In this document: positions 51,037 through 62,442 of the stretch, piece by piece
Numbering within the stretch: the stretch's first letter is position 1
Layout of the letters: each line of letters starts with the position of its first letter
Assembly: GCA_015060115.1 (NCBI GenBank)
Contig: SUZB01000010.1
Location: forward strand, 1 to 64,000
Origin: Rikenellaceae bacterium
GTDB taxonomy: Bacteria; Bacteroidota; Bacteroidia; Bacteroidales; Rikenellaceae
DNA: 64,000 nt
Reading direction: 5' to 3'
The notes under the pieces: model-generated
The model's database searches: none
What the model was told of the DNA's origin: nothing
The model's input: the letters and a program-made list of their open reading frames with translations, nothing else
Translations under genes and position numbers: made by a program

Positions 51037-51303
51037 ATGAAAAAGGGTATTCATCCGGAGAATTATCGTTTAGTGGCGTTCAAGGATATGTCGAACGACC
51101 ACGTGTTTTTGTGCAGGTCCGCCGTTTCGACAAAGGAGACCATCGAGGTGAACGGCGAAACCTATCCCGTGTATAAGATGGAAATCTCTAACACATCTCA
51201 CCCCTTCTATACAGGTCAGATGAAGTTGGTAGACACCGCCGGTCGTGTGGATAAGTTTATGAGCCGTTACGCAAAGCGCTACGATAAGAAGAACAAGCAG
51301 TAA
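51037..51303 (+). CDS. rpmE2: 50S ribosomal protein L31 type B
   Basis: MKKGIHPENYRLVAFKDMSND...HPFYTGQMKLVDTAGRVDKFMSRYAKR. Confidence 0.95.
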   Translation: MKKGIHPENYRLVAFKDMSNDHVFLCRSAVSTKETIEVNGETYPVYKMEISNTSHPFYTGQMKLVDTAGRVDKFMSRYAKRYDKKNKQ

Positions 51304-51651
51304 TCGCTTGTTACTCCTAAGTTAGGAGAGGGTTGCACAAGTGCAATCCTCTTTTTTTGTAGTTTTTAGTTGTTAGTTGTTAGTTGTTAGTTGCGCTCCG
51401 TTGGAGCGCAGAAGGTTTTTTAAGACCTTAGGACTTTAGGACCTTAAGACCGTTACGAGGTCGGGTATCATATAGTCTTACTCGTCTTAGAAAAATCTCT
51501 AACAACTAACAACTAATCTCTAACAACTAAAAAAACGAATTTATAGCATTTTTCTTGGCGGGCTCGATTTTTTGTACTACCTTTGCAATGATAAAGCGGG
51601 GTGTAAAAACTCTCCCCACAATGTTAAACCAATAATTACTGGCTATGGACG

Positions 51652-52422
51652 ATGGTTATCATTCCAAAAATAACAGCCGTATCGTATCTCAATACGATAC
51701 CCTTCGTCTATGGACTCAAGCACGCAGATAGCCTGCGAGCTGAGTTGCTATTGGCACCACCTGCCGACTGCGCACGCAACTACATAGAGGGCAAAGCCGA
51801 CATAGCCCTACTTCCCGCAGCCGTAGTTCCCCAGCTGAAAGATACCAACATCATTACCGACTACTGCATTGGTGCAGTGGGCGCAGTACGCACCGTAACG
51901 GTGATGTCGAATGAGCCAATATCGGCTATCAAGCGTATATGGCTCGACCCACACTCACGCACCTCGGTGCAGCTATGTGGCTATCTTGCTCAGCACAAGT
52001 GGCATATTGCGCCTGAGTGGCTTGCAATGACCGACTACAAGATTGTCGATACTCCGCAAGAGGGCGATGCCTACCTGCTTATTGGCGACAAGGTTTTTGG
52101 CTACGAAGGTCGCTTTAAGTATGTCTACGACTTAGCCGTTGAGTGGCGCGAGCTCACATCGCTACCCTTTGCCTTTGCTGTATGGGTGGCTCGCAAGGGC
52201 GTATCCTACGAGGTGATAGATGCCCTGCAACACGCGCTGACCTTTGGCGTGGAGCATATCTGGGAGGCTATCATGGAGCTTGGCTACACGGGCAACGATG
52301 GTGGCATCTCGGCCTACGAATATCTAACACGCAACATCGACTTTATCCTCGACGACGAGAAGCATAAGGCGCTTAAGAAGTTCTGGGACGCAGGACTCAA
52401 GGTAACGCCCCGATCCTATTAA
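51652..52422 (+). CDS. mqnA: Menaquinone biosynthesis protein MqnA (chorismate dehydratase, futalosine pathway)
   Basis: ITAVSYLNTIPFVYGL..PADCARNYIEGKADIALLPAA; MqnE also present in the window. Confidence 0.88.
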   Translation: MVIIPKITAVSYLNTIPFVYGLKHADSLRAELLLAPPADCARNYIEGKADIALLPAAVVPQLKDTNIITDYCIGAVGAVRTVTVMSNEPISAIKRIWLDPHSRTSVQLCGYLAQHKWHIAPEWLAMTDYKIVDTPQEGDAYLLIGDKVFGYEGRFKYVYDLAVEWRELTSLPFAFAVWVARKGVSYEVIDALQHALTFGVEHIWEAIMELGYTGNDGGISAYEYLTRNIDFILDDEKHKALKKFWDAGLKVTPRSY

Positions 52423-52560
52423 AGAAGCCGTTGGGCGTAAGCCTTGCGACTTCTTACCTCCGACCTATGAGGCGTTCATTGTATTCCGCCTCAAGCAAGG
52501 CCCTGATAGGGCAAAGTTGAATAAATCGAATTAGGGGTACTAAGAGAGAGTGCAGACCCC
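52422..52560 (+). other. Structured RNA leader candidate upstream of corA
   Basis: AAGAAG..GGC-GTAA-GCC..CTTCTT; GCCTTGC/GCAAGGC; GAGGCG/CGCCTC; GGGGT/ACCCC. Confidence 0.5.
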
Positions 52561-52584
52561 AAGAATAAAACTTTTGGAGGGGAT

Positions 52585-53538
52585 ATGATTACAATTTATC
52601 TCAAGCAATACAACAAGATTATACGAAATGCCGATCCCGATCTCTTCGATGAGCTCGGCTTCGATGATATTCTCTGGATTGACCTTTTGGAGCCCTCAAT
52701 CAAGGAGCAGAAGGCGGTGGAGAACTTTATGGAGCTAAGCCTTCAGACCAAACAGCAGGTCGAGGAGATTGAGTCTACATCAAAATACTCGGAGACCGAG
52801 AATGCCATTATCTCGAACTCCAACTTCTTCGTTCCTATGGGCGAGACATTCACCGTTGAGCCTGTGTCGTTCCTAATCTCTAACGAGGGTGTACTTGTGT
52901 CGATGCGTCAGGCCGAGTTCCGCACCTTCCGTGAGGCTGAGAAGCGTCTGCAGATGAACTACCGCTCATACTCGACAGGTTATCACATTCTTATCTCGTT
53001 GCTCGAGGTGCGCATCGACTACGATGCCGACCTTGTGGAGATGGTGGGCAAGCAGGTAGCGGCTGTGAGCAAGGAGATATCGAGCGGCTCGAAGATTGAC
53101 AAGGAGGTACTCTACAAGATTAACGCCTTGCAGGAGAACACCATGTTGCTCCGCGAGAATATCTTTGATAGACAGCGTGTGCTCTCGTCAATATTGCGTT
53201 CGGAGCGCTTCCCCAACGATATATATCCCCGTTTGCAGCTGATGCTCAAGGATGTTAATTCGCTAATCAGCCACGCCGACTTTAGCTTCCAGCGTTTGGA
53301 CTATATTCAGGATGCTGCGCTTGGTCTTATCAACATCGAGCAGAACGAGATAGTAAAGATCTTCTCGGTGGCAGCCGTAATCTTTATGCCCGCGACACTG
53401 GTGGCGAGTATGTACGGTATGAACTTTAAGTTTATGCCAGAGCTGCAGTGGGAGTATGGCTATCTGTGGGCAATAGCCTTGATGCTTATCGTGTCGGGCT
53501 TGACCTACTGGTTCTTCAAGTTTATGAAGTGGCTGTAG
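52585..53538 (+). CDS. corA: CorA family Mg2+/divalent cation transporter
   Basis: C-terminal TM pair with YGMNF (GMN motif). Confidence 0.93.
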   Translation: MITIYLKQYNKIIRNADPDLFDELGFDDILWIDLLEPSIKEQKAVENFMELSLQTKQQVEEIESTSKYSETENAIISNSNFFVPMGETFTVEPVSFLISNEGVLVSMRQAEFRTFREAEKRLQMNYRSYSTGYHILISLLEVRIDYDADLVEMVGKQVAAVSKEISSGSKIDKEVLYKINALQENTMLLRENIFDRQRVLSSILRSERFPNDIYPRLQLMLKDVNSLISHADFSFQRLDYIQDAALGLINIEQNEIVKIFSVAAVIFMPATLVASMYGMNFKFMPELQWEYGYLWAIALMLIVSGLTYWFFKFMKWL

Positions 53539-53578
53539 AGATTGAAAATCAACAAATCAATAAAATATCAAGGTTCAA

Positions 53579-54805
53579 ATGAGAAAGATTTTTTCACTTT
53601 TAGCAGTCGCATCGCTACTCTTCGTGGCGTGCGAGACAGTATCTGAGGAGTATCCCTCATCTATCCGCCTCTCGAAGAGTGTGGTAGAGTTCGGCAATGC
53701 GGGTGGTACTCAGAGTGTTTCGTTTACCATCGAGAACTCTAAGGGTGGCAGTGTTACTGCCGAGGACAATGCCGACTGGGTGGATGCTGTGGTAGACTTC
53801 AACGCTGAGGTCGTCATCACCGTTGATGCCAACACAGGCGATGCTCGCGAGGCTTCGGTAACAGTAAACTACGAGTACGCCAAGGCCGTAAAGATTACCG
53901 TAAAGCAGAAGGAGGCAGGTAACAGCAACTTCGATGTGGAGTTTGAGGCAAAGCGTTTCGAGGGCATCTACTTCGGCACTGAGTACTCATCAACACCCAA
54001 CTACTATGTTATCCTCTCGGATCGTGGTGCAGCATCTGATGGTTCACCCAAGGCAAACGGCACATACTACTTCTTTGATATGTACAACAAGAGCGCAGCT
54101 GACGAGGCGTGCCCCATCTTGCCAAACGGTAACTACACCTATGATACTAATAACAGCTATGCAAACCTTACTTTCAGTGAGGAAGGCAGCTGGTATGCCG
54201 TTATGGATGCCAATGGCGAGTATGCCAAGACAGGCGAGTATGTAAGTGCATCTGTATCAGTAACTGACAACAAGTTTGAGGCTATCGTTGAGCTTAAGTC
54301 AGGCGAGAAGCACCACATCGTATACGAGGGCAAGTTGCAGACCTCCATTGGACACATACTCTCAACATTCACCGAGGATGTAGAGTTTGCAGTAGAGGAC
54401 GCGACCATCACAGCCAACCTCTATGGCGATAGCTACGAGGTGGGCCAGCAGAACTGGTTTGTCGAGGCTAAGAAGGGCGACGACCTCTTTATGATCGAGC
54501 TATTCAACTCAAGCACTGATTCTTGCGACGGTCTCTACCAGATGCTACCCGCCGAGAGTTCGGACTATGCTAACCGCTATCTCCCCGGTTTACTTGGGGA
54601 AGACGGTCTTGTAGGCTCGTGGTATGCTAAGCTAACCAATGGCGCAATTAAGGGTGATGTTATGGCACCTATCACCGAGGGTGTAATCCGCCTCGCCACT
54701 TCGGACAACACACTCACCATCGAGTACGGCTGTAAGGACGATGCCGGCAACAACATTACTGGCTCGGTATCGGGCAGTGTAACCGTTAAAGATTTACGCG
54801 AGTAA
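53579..54805 (+). CDS. BACON-type lipoprotein with modules A and B
   Basis: Lipobox LLFVAC, BACON-like repeat, FGTEYSSTPNYYVILSDRG..YYFFDMY, and GSWYAKL..APITEG..CKDDAGNNITG. Confidence 0.75.
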   Translation: MRKIFSLLAVASLLFVACETVSEEYPSSIRLSKSVVEFGNAGGTQSVSFTIENSKGGSVTAEDNADWVDAVVDFNAEVVITVDANTGDAREASVTVNYEYAKAVKITVKQKEAGNSNFDVEFEAKRFEGIYFGTEYSSTPNYYVILSDRGAASDGSPKANGTYYFFDMYNKSAADEACPILPNGNYTYDTNNSYANLTFSEEGSWYAVMDANGEYAKTGEYVSASVSVTDNKFEAIVELKSGEKHHIVYEGKLQTSIGHILSTFTEDVEFAVEDATITANLYGDSYEVGQQNWFVEAKKGDDLFMIELFNSSTDSCDGLYQMLPAESSDYANRYLPGLLGEDGLVGSWYAKLTNGAIKGDVMAPITEGVIRLATSDNTLTIEYGCKDDAGNNITGSVSGSVTVKDLRE

Positions 54806-54828
54806 CAACTCTAATCGGGTAAAAACTA

Positions 54829-54997
54829 AGGGAGATGACTAAAAAGCAAATTAGTCATCTCCTTTAGTTTAAGAGGTTGAATAAAAAGATGTAGTTTTAG
54901 GCTTGCGAAGCCCGAAAAACCGCAGTTTACTTTGGCGTAAATGAGGATTTTGAGGGCGAGCGTAACGACAAAATACACTTTTTATTCAGCCTCTTTT
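54829..54997. repeat. TIR element copy 2 at a convergent gene junction
   Basis: Near-identical to 22121-22288; visible difference ctttggcg vs ctgaagcg. Confidence 0.85.
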
Positions 54998-54999
54998 GT

Positions 55000-57515
55000 T
55001 TAGTAGTTATTAATCAGCTCATCGAGCTTTGGGATGCGCTCTTTGATGTATGTTTTTACTGTGCCTACCTCAGCTTCGTAGGAGCCTAAGGCTTGGAAGT
55101 TCATATGTACCCACTGGTCGAGAATTGGCCAACGCAGGAAGTTGAGTCTCTGCGACTCCTCAAGCAACGCCGCAGTATCTTCAACATATTCCAAAAGCGA
55201 GGCCTCGTCTATGCCATTGAGCTTTACCTCGTTCCATATAGAAATCAGCTCGTTACGGGCTGCCATATCCTCACGAACAATGCGGTTTACCATCTGCTTA
55301 ACAGCATCGCTTGCGCAAGAGCCCTTTTCGTAATATATAAAGTCCGAAGCAGAGTTAATAGGATAGGTGCGGTAGTCATTCTCGAAGGCGAGGTCGTAAT
55401 CCCATACCGGGCCTACATAGAACCTATCCTTAGCCCTATGCTTATACATATATACGCTCCAGTAGGTGTCGGTGTTGCCCGTAAACTCGCCAATAATAAA
55501 GTGTCTTAGGAAGCTATCCAAGTCGAGATATTTGCGATAGCCACTCTCCTCATCCGTATAGTTAGATGCAAATACCGAGCTCTCCATTAGGTTGAAGTAG
55601 TCCTCTATATATTTGCGCTGTTCGGCTGTAATCTTGTCATCATCAGGCGATTTAATAGTTACAGGTATGCCCTTTGTCGAGTAGAAATAGACATCCTCGC
55701 CCTCAGCATAGGCATCAATCTCGACAAGGTAGCCACCCGTAAGGTTGGTGCCCGAATTATCTGTCTCCTCCATCTCCTCGATATCGACACGGTTAGTGCG
55801 CACCTCAATCTGGTCGCATAGCTGATAGCAACCCTTGTATTCGCCATTGATAACGACATCTACAGGGTGGCAGAAGGGGGTATATTCCATACCAAGACGA
55901 CGGCTAACCTCAAATGCCAAGATATTGCGCATCAAGGTCTTATCGCCGTGGTTGCTGAGCAGTGTCCACTTCTTCGCCGAGGCTGGAGCACCCAACGGAC
56001 TACGCTTCTCGCTAAACTTCAGGCGATAGGGCTTCTTCTCGAAGTTCCAACTTGCATTGCCACGACCACGAATACCCGTTTCAGTGTCGGTAAGTAGCGA
56101 TGTGCCCCCGTTCGAGATTATATGCACCGTGCTTGTAATCTCAACCTCCTTAGATGTAATCTCCTGAGCATTAGCGGTATTTATCACCACCGTAGGTAGG
56201 TTTGTCAGCTGATATAGTTGCTCGTCGCTACCTTCGCCCTCGTAGCCGAAAAACTCCAGCTCGGCAAGGTTGCAACGCTTATCGTTGGGCGTTACATAGC
56301 GCACATAGCGAAAACCGCGCGAGCAGTTGATTGTGGCGTATGTCATCTCGCGCTCAGGGGCACTCTCACGAATGATGTAGAGGGGCAGCGCATCGCTAAA
56401 GTCGGCGCTGTTTGCACCCTCGATAAGTGCCGTAACAACACGGCTCGGTTGTGTGATACGGGGTGAGTAGCCTACTTGGGTGATAATATGCTTCGTGCCA
56501 AGGTCAAGACCTACCCAAGTATTCGACCTGTCGAAAGAGGCGAAAAATGTGTCATAGTCGCCATCAAAAACACTCTCCTTGCCGTTTACGCTCTCGCTCT
56601 TGTTGCCTGAGTTGTAGTCCACCGAGTAGCGTGTGCCGATAATCGTGCCTGTGAGCTTGTCGCCATTGGTCGTGCTACCTCGCTTGTCGATTTTCAACGC
56701 ATAGCAATACCTCTTGCCCGCCTCTAAGCTGAGCTTATTGTCGGTTGTAATGTAGTAGTTGCTGCCATTGACCACCGCACGAACAAGGTGTGTCGAGCCA
56801 TTTATGCTCTGGGGGAGTACCAATGCACTAAACATATCCCCATCTTTGTAGGCCTTGATATCTGTTGGCGCACTCTCCTTAAGGCGAAGGTTGCCATTCA
56901 CGAGATTGAGGTATGCCTCACGCTGGGTGTTGGTCACCGTTACACTCTTCTCTACAGCCTGCCACTCTTCCGCACTCCAGCCCTCGCCCTCGGTCAGGGT
57001 TATCTCGATAGAGGCAACCAAGGGGCTTAGCTCTATGCCTACACCCGCCTCGGTAGGTAAGATGCCACGCTCACGACCCCACATAAGTCTCGATGGTGCA
57101 AGACCCTCGCTCTGGTCGCTTGCCACCGAGAAGAAGAGGTTGCCAATATCGCTCACGCGCTTATGGGGCGTGTAGGCTATCAAATCAACCTTGGTATTCT
57201 TATTAAGGAAGTAGGCCTCCGCCTCCGATTGCCAGCTGTTGGTGGCTGAGCTATACTCAAAAGCGACATTATCCACCTGATTGCCACTCGCTGCCACGCC
57301 ACCGGGGTTGTTGCCACTATAGTTTACGACATAGAGGCCCAATCTGTCGCCATCGGCGAACTCGGATACTATCTCGTTCTGGGCTATCGTAGGTTGAGCT
57401 TAACGACAATATCTCCCGACGGTCCAACATTTGGTTTATTCTCTGTTTTGTCGTCGTTACAACTTATGGCAAGGCCAACGGCAAGAATGATGTATAGAAA
57501 TCTAAAAACTCTCAT
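55000..57515 (-). pseudogene. CotH-kinase family lipoprotein with fimbrillin-like N-terminus; apparent frameshift near 57385-57400
   Basis: Main frame 55000-57342 lacks a signal peptide. Another frame from ATG at 57515 encodes MRVFRFLYIILAVGLAISCNDDKTENKPNVGPSGDIVVKLNLR* and ends just upstream. Confidence 0.6.
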
Positions 57516-57721
57516 TTTTTTAATTTTTAGTCGCTCAATTATCGTGATTTACAAAGATAATAAAATAATATCGAACATTTGTCGCACGGAAGAGATATTT
57601 TTAAAAATATTTATTTTTATCAATCTATACACTATTGAAATAAATCTTTTATATTTGCACAATGAGAGGTGTGTATATAACTAAAAATTAGAGTATATAA
57701 TATTAAAATAGCAGTTTATAA

Positions 57722-59392
57722 ATGAAAAGATTCTTTACCCTATTTGGCATCTTCGCACTCATCTTTGCAGCTTGCGAGAATGAGAGTCCTGCACCTAACG
57801 AGGAGCTTACTCCAGAGATTACTGTTTCACCCTCAGGCATTGTTACTATGCCCGCAGTAGGTGGCGAGGTGGAGCTCAATTTTCAGATTATCAACCCCAT
57901 CGAGGGTGCAAAGCTTGAAGCTACAGCCGATAGCGAATGGATTACCAATCTTTCGGTAGACGAGAAGGTTAGATTTAGCGTTGAGCGCAACCACTCGGAT
58001 CAGCAGCGCATTGGCATCGTTACGCTTAGCTACCCCAATGCCGAAGCGTTATCTGTGGCCATTCAGCAGAACGAGGCCTTGGCATCGGGCGATGTGCGCA
58101 TCTCGATCACCTCGGAGCGCAAGACCATCTTCGAGGCCGAGGGTGGCAAGGGCAAGGTAAGCTATATGCTTGAGACCGACGACGAGGGCGCTATGCCTGA
58201 GGTGGAGGCCGATGTAGATTGGATTACGATTGACAATATTTCGAGCGACAAGGTTGAGTATAGCGTTGCCCGCTCACTCTCGGAGGAGCGCCGTGTAGGC
58301 CATATAACCCTCTCATACTCAGGCAAGAGTGCCGAGGCCACAATCGAGCAGAAGGCAGCAGAACTTCTCCCCGTGCTTACGGCCAACGCCACCTCTATCC
58401 GCTGTGGCGAGAGCATCACATTTAGTGTTAGCTATGCCGAGGAGGATGTTACCGAGGAGGCTGTTATCTTCGACTACTATACAAAGAGCGAGGTAGATAA
58501 CCCATATACCCCTGCGGAGCCTGCCGAGCGTGTATTCTACGCCACCTACAACAACCGCACATCGAAGGTGCTCACCGTAAATGTTATTCCGGAGTACACC
58601 CCTGAGCTTCCTGCCGACCCCCAACCCGAGAGCTACGACTTCAACCAGCGTATGCTTATCGTAGACCACACGGGTGTTGGCTGTGGCTACTGCCCCAATA
58701 TGAAGTCTGCACTTAAGTCGTTGGAGGAGAACAGCGACTATGCCCATAAGTTCAACATCGTATACGCCTACTCGTACAGCTCTAACGAGGTATGCTACTC
58801 TTCGGCATCTAAGACCCTCTGGCAATACTATGATGGTGTATGTAGCACAAGCTATATGCCTCTTACGGGCTATCCCAGCGCTACATTCAATTTCTGCCGT
58901 GACTTCGCGGCAGCGCCTGGCCATATGGCATCAAAGGTCGATGAGTATTGGGTGGAAAATCCCACAGCATCGGTGGCACTTGCGGCAACCATCAACGAGG
59001 GTAAATATGTTGTAAATGTGGAGGTTAAGAGTGCAGTGGCTCAGAATATTCACATTGCTCTCTGGGCTTTGGAAGATGACATCTACGCCAAGCAGTCGGG
59101 CGGTAGCGCCGAGTGGATGAACAACCACCACAGCGTCTTGCGTGATGCTCTTACGGGTGTTTCGAAGAGCGATATTTCGGGTATCGACTTCGGCTATATG
59201 CAGGCCAACACCGCGAAGAGCAAGGTGCTGGAGTTTGAGCTCTTCGAGGCTACGGCGTGGAATAGAGATAACTTCAAACTTATCGCCATAATATCATCTC
59301 CCAACGAGGAGTTCGACAATCGCTACGAGGTGATTAACAGCGCAATGTGCGAGATTGATGGCGCAAAGGCTCACGAGTACAAAACAAAATAA
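57722..59392 (+). CDS. Lipoprotein with BACON-like domains and an Omp28/thioredoxin-like domain
   Basis: Lipobox LIFAAC, two VEADVDWI-type repeats, then LIVDHTGVGCGYCPNMKSALKSLEE. Confidence 0.75.
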   Translation: MKRFFTLFGIFALIFAACENESPAPNEELTPEITVSPSGIVTMPAVGGEVELNFQIINPIEGAKLEATADSEWITNLSVDEKVRFSVERNHSDQQRIGIVTLSYPNAEALSVAIQQNEALASGDVRISITSERKTIFEAEGGKGKVSYMLETDDEGAMPEVEADVDWITIDNISSDKVEYSVARSLSEERRVGHITLSYSGKSAEATIEQKAAELLPVLTANATSIRCGESITFSVSYAEEDVTEEAVIFDYYTKSEVDNPYTPAEPAERVFYATYNNRTSKVLTVNVIPEYTPELPADPQPESYDFNQRMLIVDHTGVGCGYCPNMKSALKSLEENSDYAHKFNIVYAYSYSSNEVCYSSASKTLWQYYDGVCSTSYMPLTGYPSATFNFCRDFAAAPGHMASKVDEYWVENPTASVALAATINEGKYVVNVEVKSAVAQNIHIALWALEDDIYAKQSGGSAEWMNNHHSVLRDALTGVSKSDISGIDFGYMQANTAKSKVLEFELFEATAWNRDNFKLIAIISSPNEEFDNRYEVINSAMCEIDGAKAHEYKTK

Positions 59393-59416
59393 AAACAGAT
59401 TAATACCTAAAACATT

Positions 59417-60748
59417 ATGAGAAAACTATTTGCACTTATTGCACTTGCAGCTGCCGTGTTCACAGCTTGCGAGGGCGACAACGAGGTTAACTACGACAAC
59501 CTCAAAATCAAACTTTCGTCTGATTCTGTGATGAGCTTCGGCGTCGATGGTGGCGAGGGCGTTATCACCTATGAATTTGAGGAGATTAGCGATGCTACTC
59601 GCGCAAAGATGAAGTATCCAGCTACGGAGGCAGCAACTGCCGTAAATTGGATTACCGACCTTAAGGTAAACGCCCACTCGCTTGAGGTAACATTCAATGT
59701 TGCGGCCAACGAGGGCGGTAACCGCGAGGCTACCATCAAGGTTTGGTCGGGAGACCACAGCTTTATGGTGATGGTTAAGCAGGAGGGCCTTATTTCGGCA
59801 GATGTTAACTTCAATGCATCGTATGTAGGCGGTACCTTCTATGGTAAGTCTATCGATGGCGAGAAGCAGACCGAGGGTTTCAACTACTTCGTTATTCTCT
59901 CTGACACTCAGCCTGAGAGCATCAACACCGTACCTCAGTACGCTACGGAGTACCGTTTCGACATCTACGCCGACAAGTCGGCTGAGTTCAACAGCGAGTT
60001 GCGTATCCCCGTAGGCACCTACACCCTTGACCATCAGCGAACTGGCCGTGTTGGCACTATTGATGCGCATATGGATTGCAGCTACTACTACAGCTCAAGC
60101 AATGTAGCTACAGCATTCAAAACCGGCACATTGACCGTAACTGAGGAGAGCATTGTTGCCGACATTACGCTACTTAACGGCGAGACTCACCGCGTTGTAT
60201 ATAATGGTGAGCCCGTTATGTGCGACTATAGCCAGCCTACCTATGCTGATGTATATCCTGTGAGCCAGTACACCTCAACCGTAGAGTTTGATGTTACAGG
60301 CGGTTATATGTATGCATACTTCCGTGGCGACTGGTTTGGCACCGGCAACGATGTATGGTTTATGCATATGATTGAGACTAAGGCGGGCTTTAGCGGTGTA
60401 TATATGCTCTTCAACTTTATCGTTCCCAAGTCGGCTGGTGGTTATAGCAATAAGACAGGCTTTGTTGGCGAGTACAAGCTCTCAGACCCCACCCAGTCGC
60501 TCGACTACACCTTCCCTGCGGGTCGTTTGCGTGATGATAGCACGCAGCTCAACGCTTGGTATCTCTATTGCGTAAATGGTCAGATTGATATGTCTAAGGC
60601 AGCACCTATCAAAGATGGTACTATCAAGGTTGAGAGTGTTGATGGCGACACAGTTATTACTGTTGATGGTATTGACGATGCCGGCAACGATATCAAGGGT
60701 ACATTCCGAGGCATTGTTAACGAGATGGTAGACCAGAGCCAATATTAG
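59417..60748 (+). CDS. BACON-type lipoprotein with modules A and B
   Basis: Lipobox AVFTAC; FNYFVILSD..YRFDIYAD and AWYLYCVNG..APIKDGTIKV..DDAGNDIKG. Confidence 0.72.
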   Translation: MRKLFALIALAAAVFTACEGDNEVNYDNLKIKLSSDSVMSFGVDGGEGVITYEFEEISDATRAKMKYPATEAATAVNWITDLKVNAHSLEVTFNVAANEGGNREATIKVWSGDHSFMVMVKQEGLISADVNFNASYVGGTFYGKSIDGEKQTEGFNYFVILSDTQPESINTVPQYATEYRFDIYADKSAEFNSELRIPVGTYTLDHQRTGRVGTIDAHMDCSYYYSSSNVATAFKTGTLTVTEESIVADITLLNGETHRVVYNGEPVMCDYSQPTYADVYPVSQYTSTVEFDVTGGYMYAYFRGDWFGTGNDVWFMHMIETKAGFSGVYMLFNFIVPKSAGGYSNKTGFVGEYKLSDPTQSLDYTFPAGRLRDDSTQLNAWYLYCVNGQIDMSKAAPIKDGTIKVESVDGDTVITVDGIDDAGNDIKGTFRGIVNEMVDQSQY

Positions 60749-60769
60749 TCGATAACGAGATTATAGCGT

Positions 60770-62437
60770 ATGAAAAAGTTTTTATCGGTGCTTGTTGTAG
60801 CCCTTGTCGCACTTGTAGCGTGCGACAAGGAGCCAAGCGCTGAGAACTATACCGTTACATTTGCCGAGATTAGCTGCTCTGCGGAGAGTAGCACGGCAAC
60901 TATTACCACCAAGCGCCCTACGGTGATGCTCAACGGCACAGCCGTAGATGTTGAGGAGTCGGCGATTGCGCTAATCCTTCGTAAGGCAGATGACGAGCAG
61001 ATTCTGACCGGGTTTACAAGCGATGGCGACAATATCACTTTCGCACTCCTCGACCTTGAGGCCGAAACGCACTATGCTGTAAAGTTGCAGTACGATGGTG
61101 GCTCACGTGGCATATTCCTTAGCGATGAGGTGGAGTTTACAACCACTCAGGCTGAGGTGCCCGTGCCCGATACAAAGTTCGAGATTCTAAGCTCGGCAAC
61201 CGTTGAGATTGGTGCAGAGGGTGGCGAGGTTACCGTAGAGTACCTCTTGGAAAATCCCAAGGAGGGCGTAGAGCTTGAGGTGTCAGCCACTGCGGAGTGG
61301 ATTGCCGAGAGCACAGCTGAGGCTGGCGAGAATAGATTGAGCTTCGTTGTGCAGGCCAACACCGCCGAGGAGTTGCGCTCGGCCGCTATTCGCCTAAAGT
61401 ACGATAGCATCGAGCACGAAGTTACGATAAATCAGGCGGCTGCCGAGCCTGAACCTGAGCCTACTGCAACCGAGTTGCCCTATCTTTCGGGCAACTACTT
61501 TGGCAATCAGTATGGCGCAACCGAGACCGATTACAACTACTCGGTAGTCCTTGCAACCATCGAAAATTGTGTAGATATAATCTCTGGCGAGCAGTATGTC
61601 TATCCCTATAACACCTACCTCTATCTCGACCTCTATGCAGATAGCCCCTCGGCAAACTACAATGTTGAGTTTACTATCCCTGAGGGTGAGTATCATCTCG
61701 ATTTGGAGTGCAGTTCTACGGCAGGCACGCTCGGTGGCGAGTATACTATGCTCTATATCGCTGACGAGGTGGAGGGCGTAGAGATTCACTTTGTAGATGG
61801 TGTGGTAAAGGTTAGCGCCGAGGGTATTGAGGCACGCTTTACTGACGAGGCGGGTAATAGCTATGAGTATACCTGCCCAACAGCCACCGTTGACAACAGC
61901 AAAAACTTCGTAGGCGTGGGTATGCACGGCGAGTTCTCGACACTTGAGGGTGATTTGGCTATACCCTTCGATGATGGTGCGCTCTATGCCGAGGGCTACG
62001 GCGACTACTATGTCGTTGGCAAGGATTTATGGACACTCTATGTCGATGACTACGCTACGGGCCACGGCTTTGTCTTTGAGGTACTTACACCCCTTAGCGA
62101 TGAGCTTCCTACGGGCGAGTTCACCATATCGAGCGACCTTAACTTGGAGCGTATGGCACTGCCCGGATATGTAGATGGCTACGGCGATACTATGTGGTCT
62201 TGGTATTACTACTACGATGAGAGTGGCGAGATTGCAGGCCAGGCACCTATCGTTGAGGGAAGTTTCACAATTGTCGATAATGGCGATGAGACCTTTACCG
62301 TCTCATTCGACCTCGTTGATGATTGTGGCAATAGCATAACTGGCGAGTGTGTAGCATATTTCGAGTACTACGACTTCGATACGATGTCTACTCGTGCAAC
62401 AATCACCCCTCGCACAGCTAAACCTGCACGCAAATAG
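60770..62437 (+). CDS. BACON-type lipoprotein with modules A- and B-like regions
   Basis: Lipobox ALVAC; BACON-like VEYLLENPKEGVELEVSATAEWI; STLEGDLAIPF..WYYYYDE..APIVEG..DDCGNSITG. Confidence 0.72.
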   Translation: MKKFLSVLVVALVALVACDKEPSAENYTVTFAEISCSAESSTATITTKRPTVMLNGTAVDVEESAIALILRKADDEQILTGFTSDGDNITFALLDLEAETHYAVKLQYDGGSRGIFLSDEVEFTTTQAEVPVPDTKFEILSSATVEIGAEGGEVTVEYLLENPKEGVELEVSATAEWIAESTAEAGENRLSFVVQANTAEELRSAAIRLKYDSIEHEVTINQAAAEPEPEPTATELPYLSGNYFGNQYGATETDYNYSVVLATIENCVDIISGEQYVYPYNTYLYLDLYADSPSANYNVEFTIPEGEYHLDLECSSTAGTLGGEYTMLYIADEVEGVEIHFVDGVVKVSAEGIEARFTDEAGNSYEYTCPTATVDNSKNFVGVGMHGEFSTLEGDLAIPFDDGALYAEGYGDYYVVGKDLWTLYVDDYATGHGFVFEVLTPLSDELPTGEFTISSDLNLERMALPGYVDGYGDTMWSWYYYYDESGEIAGQAPIVEGSFTIVDNGDETFTVSFDLVDDCGNSITGECVAYFEYYDFDTMSTRATITPRTAKPARK

Positions 62438-62442
62438 GGCTT

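Noticed and set aside
52422-52585. Known M-box magnesium riboswitch
   Set aside because: The sequence and helix order do not match the M-box consensus I know; kept only as an unclassified leader.
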